Assembly (NCBI RefSeq): GCF_947179165.1
Contig: NC_077241.1
Location: forward strand, 33,599,246-33,663,245
Direction: 5' to 3'
Length of the DNA: 64,000 nt
Origin: Solanum dulcamara
Lineage: Eukaryota > Streptophyta > Magnoliopsida > Solanales > Solanaceae
Part shown: in pieces, positions 58,151-64,000 of the stretch
Numbering within the stretch: position 1 is the stretch's first letter
Layout of the letters: each line of letters opens with the position of its first letter
Notes under the pieces: generated by a model
What the model was told of the DNA's origin: nothing
Database searches by the model: none
What the model saw: only the letters and a program-made list of their open reading frames with translations
Position numbers and translations under genes: made by a program

Positions 58151-58440
58151 GGAGTTAGACCTACCATCTGATTTGAAAGCAATACATCCCATCTTCCATG
58201 TATTGATGCTTCGCTAATGTATATGCGACCCTTCTAGAGTATTTCCCATAGATGATATCCAACCGATGGAGGAGTTTTCCTAAAGGGAATAACCTATAGC
58301 TATACTTGATCGCCAAGTCACAAGATTGCGTACCAAAGATGTGGGTTCCATCAAAGTATTATGGCGAAACAAGAATAGAGAAGAGATGACCTGGAAAGCC
58401 AAAGAGGAGATGAAGAACAAGTATCCTCACTTGTTTCCTA
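58151..58440 (+). pseudogene. Family T integrase C-terminal / chromodomain-like tail
   Basis: The pieces read 'LDLPSDLKAIHPIFHVLMLR', 'CDPSRVFPIDDIQPMEEFS', then 'PIAILDRQVTRLRTKDVGSIKVLWRNKNREEMTWKAKEEMKNKYPHLFPIPTG'. The WRN...TWKAKE motif is complete. Stops at 58150, 58216 and 58280-58290 separate the pieces. The tail is the basis for assigning the element to the chromoviruses. Confidence 0.86.
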
Positions 58441-58590
58441 TACCCACAGGTAATCTAAACCCCTATATTGGTTATATTGATTAATAAGAAAACTATATGT
58501 GATAACTATTAGAAAGACTTCCCAGAATCCTTGTAAGACCTTGTGAGGATAGTTAACATTCGAGGACACATGATCTAAAGGGGGGAAGGA
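58441..58590 (+). other. Family T 3' untranslated region and polypurine tract
   Basis: This short spacer with 'attcgaggacacatgatct' ends in the purine run AAAGGGGGGAAGGA (58577-58590), directly before the 3' LTR. Confidence 0.88.
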
Positions 58591-59149
58591 TTTATATCCC
58601 ATACTTTTGTACATTGGAACATTTTTAAGCTCCTGTAATACTGCCATATGATCCATGTTATCCATGACATTATCTAAATTATCCTAAGGAATAGAGGATG
58701 TAACGCCTCATATATTGCATAGACTAGTTCTATGTGGGTAGTGATGGTTTGAAATAGGTTTAGAAGGATTTAAAAAGGGTTCGAGGCCAAATAATTTGTC
58801 ATAGTAATTGATCTACTTGCTTAAGCTACTAGTTTGGATGTCTTATATAATTAAGCTACTTGATTACATGTCTATCTTAAGTAGCAAGGATCGCGCAGGT
58901 TCTTAAGGTAAGACTAATTGCTAACCTACGAAAAGAACAAATAGGTGATGCACCTGCTTGGAATATATGGGCTGCATTTTAAATGAAAAGGGCAAGTAGG
59001 TGATGCAACTACTTACAAACTTATGGCAGGAATTAAGTGGGGATTAGTGATTAATTATGATAAATTAACCTAATTAGACCAGTAAGTGGGCCCCACCAAG
59101 ACATGTGGCAGAATATGATTGGTGTGTGGATAATAATGGGACATATATC

Positions 59150-59366
59150 AACAGTGGACACATGTCATAAGGGTGGACACGTGTCCAACCCCTATGCAGC
59201 CTATATATACCAAATTTTATGACTAAGAAGCCCATTTCTTTCATCTTTAACCATTGGAAATATAGTGAAAAAAAAATGAGATTCCAAGCCATGGAAACTC
59301 ACGGTCATGGATGAGCAAATCAAGCTCCCAAATCCCTATCCCCACATAATTTTTCTAAGGTAGTTT
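59150..59366 (+). promoter_or_regulatory. LTR G-boxes, TATA box and leader splice donor (3' LTR)
   Basis: A perfect GACACGTGTC palindrome is at 59176-59185 and TATA 'ctatatat' at 59201-59208. The donor-like AAG/GTAG has an intron start at 59360, 158 bases on, as in the 5' LTR. Confidence 0.6.
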
Positions 59367-60809
59367 TCGATCAATTAAAAGTGATTAACAATATGAACTA
59401 AATATTGGAGCAGCAAGATGGCCTAACGTGTAATCCACAAGTTTCATTCAACTTATTAAGGTAAGAGTTATTCATTTTCTATATGTTTTAGGATGAATTT
59501 TGTACGTGTTGTGAATGTGTAAAAGTGAATTGGATATATGAAATTATGTATGTGGGTGTTGGAATATTATTGAAGCCGTAGGGGTTATTTTAATTCAAGT
59601 CTGTGAGTTGAATTGGATTAATATTTTGCTTATTACTTTCATGGGTTATGTAATGAGAATAAAGGAATTAAATGGTTAAAGTGGAAGTTATAATTATTGT
59701 GTGGGCTGTTGTAGAAGTTTATATGATGTTAATGTAATTTTCTTGCACATAAGAAGGTGATGTTGATAACGTGTGGTTGCTGGGGTAGTTCATGAACTTA
59801 GACGGAAAGAATATATTAAGTAATGTATAATGAATGTTTATGGCATATTTGGCATGTTCATAGGTGTTCGTGAGAGTATCAGGCATCTCTTGACATTGTT
59901 AGTTAGGGGCTGTTTTGGGTGTGTTGTTGTTCTCATTAAATTGAAGGACTAAGAGTAGTTAATGATATAGTTTTGTTGTAATTTTTAGATTATTATAAGG
60001 TTATTCGATGAAGTGTTGTGGCTATAGATTATTAAGAGTAACTTTATTACGTCGTAGTCGTTATGTTAAAAATTGTGGAACGTCATATTGGGTGGACTAT
60101 TTTGGAACATTCTTGAATCTTGCCTTGACTTACTTTAATATAACACTTGAACATGTGGTTATTGATGTTGACTTGATTGTTACATAATTGGTTTGAATAT
60201 AAGGAAAATGTCGCCTAATTTTCTAGAACTGAGATGGTAATGTTGTAGTATGTTTGAAATCTTCCTATAGCTTAACCATAATTCTTGATGTCTCAATATA
60301 GGTTAAGACATTGTGGGAAGCGTATACATATTCTAGTACAAATAAGCATTTAAGGTACGTAAAGCTATCCCTTCTTTCTTTTGGCATGTCTTAAATATAA
60401 GTGATCTATGATATGAGCTTCGGGGTAATTTATTCATAGGTTCCAAGTATGATTCATGATTCTTATTCACTTTTTGACGTTAAAACTCTTAAAGTAGTTG
60501 AGTTACTGCCCTTGATTCTTTTATACGTTGGATACTAGTTGATATGTGAAAGTTCTTATTCTTAAAGACTCTATAATGATTAATATCGTTAACTATCGTA
60601 AGTTGTTCGCATTATGTTTATGCGTGTCTATGATCCCTGAAGCTTTATTTAATATAGTTCATAATGACATTCAAAGAGTACTGAACATGACTATCGCCCT
60701 TATACTCATGTATTGATTAGTCTACTTATCTATTGAGTCTCAAATGATGATCTAAATGCATATGGTTATTCACTACTCTACTTGTGCATACTGTCATTAC
60801 ATGTTTCAC

Positions 60810-61200
60810 CGAGTCCTGGGCCAGGTATGTTATCATACATATTTTACTACATTATCTACGAGTTATTTACTAGGGGGTCGGGTATACTATATGATGATAT
60901 AATGATACAATATTATGGTTGTGGCACCGAGTCCTATAATTGGCCGGGTATGGTATATGTGCACACAACTTTGTTCACTGAATCCCTTACTAGAAGGTCG
61001 GGTACGGTATATATATATGATGATATGATATTATAATGATATGACTTTGTTCACCAAGTCCTTTACTAGAAGGCTGGGTACGGTATATGTATATGATGAT
61101 ATAATAATATAATGATACGACTTTTTACACTGAGTCCCTTACTGGAGGGCCGAGTATGGTATATGTATATGGTGGTATGATTATGGCACTGATTCCCATA
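60810..61200. repeat. Minisatellite of ~75-80 bases in the 3' LTR
   Basis: It uses the same GAGTCCC...GGTCGGGTA unit as at 52190-52640, about four copies. Confidence 0.82.
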
Positions 61201-62003
61201 ATGGGCTATGATATATGATAATGATATGCATGATTTGTTTCATAAGGCACAAGTATAGTGAGTTCTTGATTATCATACTTATCTCCTGGACTCTCTACTT
61301 CAATTATAATCTTTCTTACTGTATTTCATGTTTTATATACTCAGTACATTTTTTTTACTGACCCCTTCCTTCGAGGAGGGTCTACGTTTCATGTCCGTAG
61401 GTACAAATACTCATTTTGGGAATCCGCCAGCTTAGGATTTCCATTCAGCTATTTTGGAGTGCTCCATTGTCCCGGAGCCTAGAGTTTTGGTACAGATCCT
61501 TTTGATGTATATATTTGTTTATCCAGGGGTAAGGTAGGGCCCTATCCTGTCATATTCTTCTTTTAATACTCATAGAGGTCTGTAGACATATGTGTGGGTT
61601 GTGTATAGATATAGTTCGGTTGTGTTAGCATGAATTATTTAGGGACATTCCCATACATAGTGGCAACCTTGTCGGCTTACATATATATATATATATTTTG
61701 AGATATGGTGTGTAGTTTCATCCTTGTCGGCTTTTGTATACATATATAGTGGGACGTTCCCAGATACTATGACAACCTCATCAACTTATGTATTGTGTTA
61801 TCCATTGATAGTTGTGACTCCTTAGGAGACAGGTTGCCTGATATATATTTATATATATATGTGCGATAGTTTTGAGACTAGGTTTTGGGTCTTTATAGGT
61901 TCCATATTATGTTTTGTTATAGATTGATCAGATAGTTAACAGGTGTATATACGAGTGTCCAGCTGAGGCACCAGTCACGATCTACGGAGGTTGGGTCGTG
62001 ATA

Positions 62004-62478
62004 GACTGTTCTTGCAGGTCTAAGAAATAGTCTTACATTTGGGCCTCTAAAGTTTGCAAATGATTCATTATTATAACTCGTTAACGCATCTATAGGTCAT
62101 AGATATGATCCATTCTGTAGGTCCCAAAACCTGCAAACTTAAAGGCCTCTTAACGTTGCTTATGAGTCATTTCTATAACCCGTAACAACTTCTATGGATC
62201 ATCTTGTCAAGTAGTAGAATTGACCTTGAGGGACTTCTGAAACATAGCCTATGAAGTTTATCTATGAGTTGTGTTTACGAGTCGTCTAGGGGAATATGGG
62301 ACGTAAACTTAAGTCATAGGACCTTTCATTGACCAACAATTATAGTGCACTCTACGACTCATCCCTACGAGTCGTGGGACTAGCTACGAGTCATAGAGGG
62401 ACTCATAAAGTAGGAGTTAGTCTAAAAATTTTGAAGATTCTTTTTAGATTCCAACTCTCCGACTTTCAGGGTCTTATA
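62004..62478 (-). repeat. M2 5' LTR, outer part
   Basis: It continues 49672-49972 after the family T element. It matches the shared LTR at 43290-43700, with the ACGAGTC motif array at 62100-62420. On the minus strand it starts TATAAGACCCTG at 62478 (TG to TA). The first five bases are the GACTG copy of the target site. Confidence 0.82.
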
Positions 62479-63391
62479 GATAGATAAATAAACTTCAGAT
62501 AAACAACAATCCGTGCATTTTAAATCATAATATAGAAACCCATTAATTTTTACCATTTGAAATTAAACTATTAAGTTAAGAAAATATTTGGGCTTTATGA
62601 TGGAAGAACCCATGGATGAGACCCATATACCTTGGGGAAAAATCCCTAATGAATGCTTGAAAAGAAATGGAGACGTAAAGAACCTTGGTTGGAACCCTAG
62701 CATTTCTTCAAACCCCATGGGAGATCTTTGAGAAGAAGGGAAGTTTGTTTTTGAGTCTAAATGTGACAAATGAGGTCTTGGGGGAGTTTAGGGCTTTAAG
62801 ATAGGTCAATTCATTCCCCAAAAACGACCACACTTTAATATAAAAACACAAGAAAAGTCCAAAATTCCCCATTTAAAATCTAGCCGGACATCCTTTAGAG
62901 TGGACCCATCATGGCACGTGGTTCTCAACACTATCCGTGATGGTGTCTCATGATGATTGAATTGGGAAAATATTTTTAGAAGTCTACAGGGAGAGCCTCT
63001 AAACTTACTCCACGGAGACCTTCGCATTCTGTGAAAGGAATCATGGCCCGTGAACATTTGCCATTGTGTAGATACTACATGGGGCTTGCAGAGTAACTAC
63101 CATGGAAATACACCATGGTCCGTGAAGAGCTCTACGGCATGTAGTAGTCATCCATGGCCCTTTCCTTGGGACTTAGGGGAGGGGTCACCATAGAGGGCTT
63201 CATGTCCATTGGTGCTCACCACGGTTCGTGGTCCCTTATATGCATGTCTGAGTCTCTGAATCACCACCATAGTGGCTCACTATGAGGTGTGGTGCATACC
63301 ATGACATATGATATCCTTTTGTGGTCGATACCTTGTGCCATTTTTTTGCATTTCTCTGCACTTTCATTCTTTGTTGTTTATTTGTCCCAAG
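62479..63391 (-). repeat. LTR fragment, minus orientation (family B type U3)
   Basis: On the minus strand it includes most of a U3 with CCATGG/CCACGG motifs (62900-63330), a TATA-like TTTATATTAAAG (62833-62844) and leader sequence resembling family A at 14400-14600 ('acccatggatgagacccata' region). The last bases near 63385 fall short of an LTR start. Small minus-strand frames inside are not genes. Confidence 0.65.
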
Positions 63392-64000
63392 CTCTTCCTT
63401 AATCTATATAAAGCAAAAGTCAAAATATGATGTGTAGAAGTCTTAACATATAATAAGCTAGAAATACAAAGGACTATTATTCTCAAAATATGGTAACTCA
63501 CCAAAAAGTAGCCTTCATCAATCTCTACTAGCCACATGTAGGAGAATGAGGAGAATGCCAGTCTCTACATGATGATATCATGTAGGTAAAAGAGTATGCA
63601 TTAGTTTTTTGAATGTACTAAGTATGAAGGCATGCAATTCAATGAAAAACATTAAAGCATTATAAGTCAAAGTACCTGAATGGATGCATGAATGAGCAAT
63701 CAATATAAAAAACATTTGAAAGGTTTATTTTATGGGAAGATGACCATAAACAACTTTTAAGACCATGCGAGCTACTATATGGAATCAAACATAATCCCTA
63801 CGTTGGCACCGATAGACTATTTATCGGGTAGAAATCTATCAACTTTATTCATTTCTTTAACATTTAGGGCTATTTGTGGATCCACTAGCATAACCCTACA
63901 AGGTTTCCTATGTTGGTATAGAGTTAATAACATATAGGGTTGCTACTAGGATTCCCTTACTGAATCCCACATCAATGCTCTATTCGTTGCTTATTGAATC
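63392..64000 (-). repeat. LTR 3'-half fragment, minus orientation, cut by window end
   Basis: The reverse complement resembles family A U5 at 15000-15700: 'agtacattcaaa', 'catcatgtagagactggc', 'gatccacaaatagccctaaa'. It is not continuous with the fragment to its left, so two LTR remnants abut at about 63391. The left end lacks the LTR terminus. Confidence 0.6.

Larger units (their letters stand above)
49973..62003 (+). mobile_element. Full-length family T chromovirus (inactive)
   Basis: It has two long LTRs (about 3.5 and 3.4 kb), a primer site, gag, protease, RT, RNase H, integrase with chromodomain-like tail and a polypurine tract, in canonical order over 12.0 kb. It is the only element here with all parts. 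Over the first ~230 bases the LTRs differ at about 9 places by eye, mostly transitions, so it is not a fresh insertion. Many stops, mainly TAG, disable the coding part, and the RT active site is lost. Confidence 0.92.
58591..62003 (+). repeat. Family T 3' LTR
   Basis: It starts TTATATCCC (two bases lost at the tip) and ends GTCGTGATA, pairing with 49973-53472 throughout. TATA is at 59202-59209, with GACACATGTC at 59157 and GACACGTGTC at 59176; the donor-like CTAAG/GTAGTT is at 59360. The minisatellite at 60810-61200 is shorter than in the 5' LTR. Confidence 0.9.

Noticed and set aside
1..64000. Host genes, tRNA or rRNA genes, bacterial-type operons
   Set aside because: Checking for cloverleaf-like tRNA blocks, rRNA-like conserved stretches and intron-bearing host exons gave nothing convincing; all long coding pieces are retrotransposon gag or pol.

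Overview
The window looks like plant pericentromeric or other heterochromatic DNA made almost entirely of nested Ty3/gypsy LTR retrotransposons. No host gene, tRNA, rRNA or CRISPR array was found. The pol remnants carry protease, reverse transcriptase (RT), RNase H, an integrase with an HHCC zinc finger and DDE core, and a C-terminal tail reading KVLWRN...W. That tail and the Met-initiator tRNA primer site (around TTGGTATCAGAGC) are typical of plant chromoviruses, probably the Tekay/Del clade. The LTR style and some dispersed repeats suggest Solanaceae, but this is recognition from memory, not proof. Every coding region is broken by stops, frameshifts or insertions.

Three LTR families can be told apart. 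Family A (LTR about 1.6-2.7 kb) has many copies of ACGAGTCGT/ACGACTCGT upstream of its TATA-like box. Family B (about 2.26 kb) has CCACGG/CCATGG motifs at the same place. Family T (about 2.9-3.5 kb) has AAGTAGGTG/CACCTACTT palindromes and GACACGTGTC G-boxes there.

Layout: 1-2545 is the end of a family A LTR with gag and protease (+ strand), and 2546-3472 is a minus-strand LTR fragment. From 3473 to 21766 lies a family B element (TSD TGAAT). Its LTR end, primer site and 5' gag are tandemly triplicated, and a family A element (9922-15950, TSD ATCTT) is nested in its protease. The stretch 21772-23772 holds an LTR end, an integrase tail, an unclassified repeat and C-rich DNA. A truncated family T solo LTR (23773-28525, minus) contains another family T solo LTR (23865-26736).

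From 28526 to 62478 run two minus-strand elements, M1 and M2, head to tail and sharing the LTR at 42095-43700. They are interrupted by three family T solo LTRs (29755-34722, TSD GACCC; 36415-39866, TSD AGGAC; 45987-49275, TSD AAGAT/AATAT). A complete but dead family T element (49973-62003, TSD GACTT/GACTG) sits in the M2 5' LTR. From 62479 to 64000 there are further minus-strand LTR fragments.

I found no accessory or defence system. The observations most worth checking are four. First, a splice donor recurs downstream of the LTR TATA boxes, with acceptors just before gag, suggesting a leader intron that would remove the primer-binding site. Second, a solo LTR carries three copies of a 0.9-kb unit joined through inverted segments. 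Third, the primer site and 5' gag are triplicated in the family B element. Fourth, each LTR family has its own inverted-motif array upstream of its TATA box.
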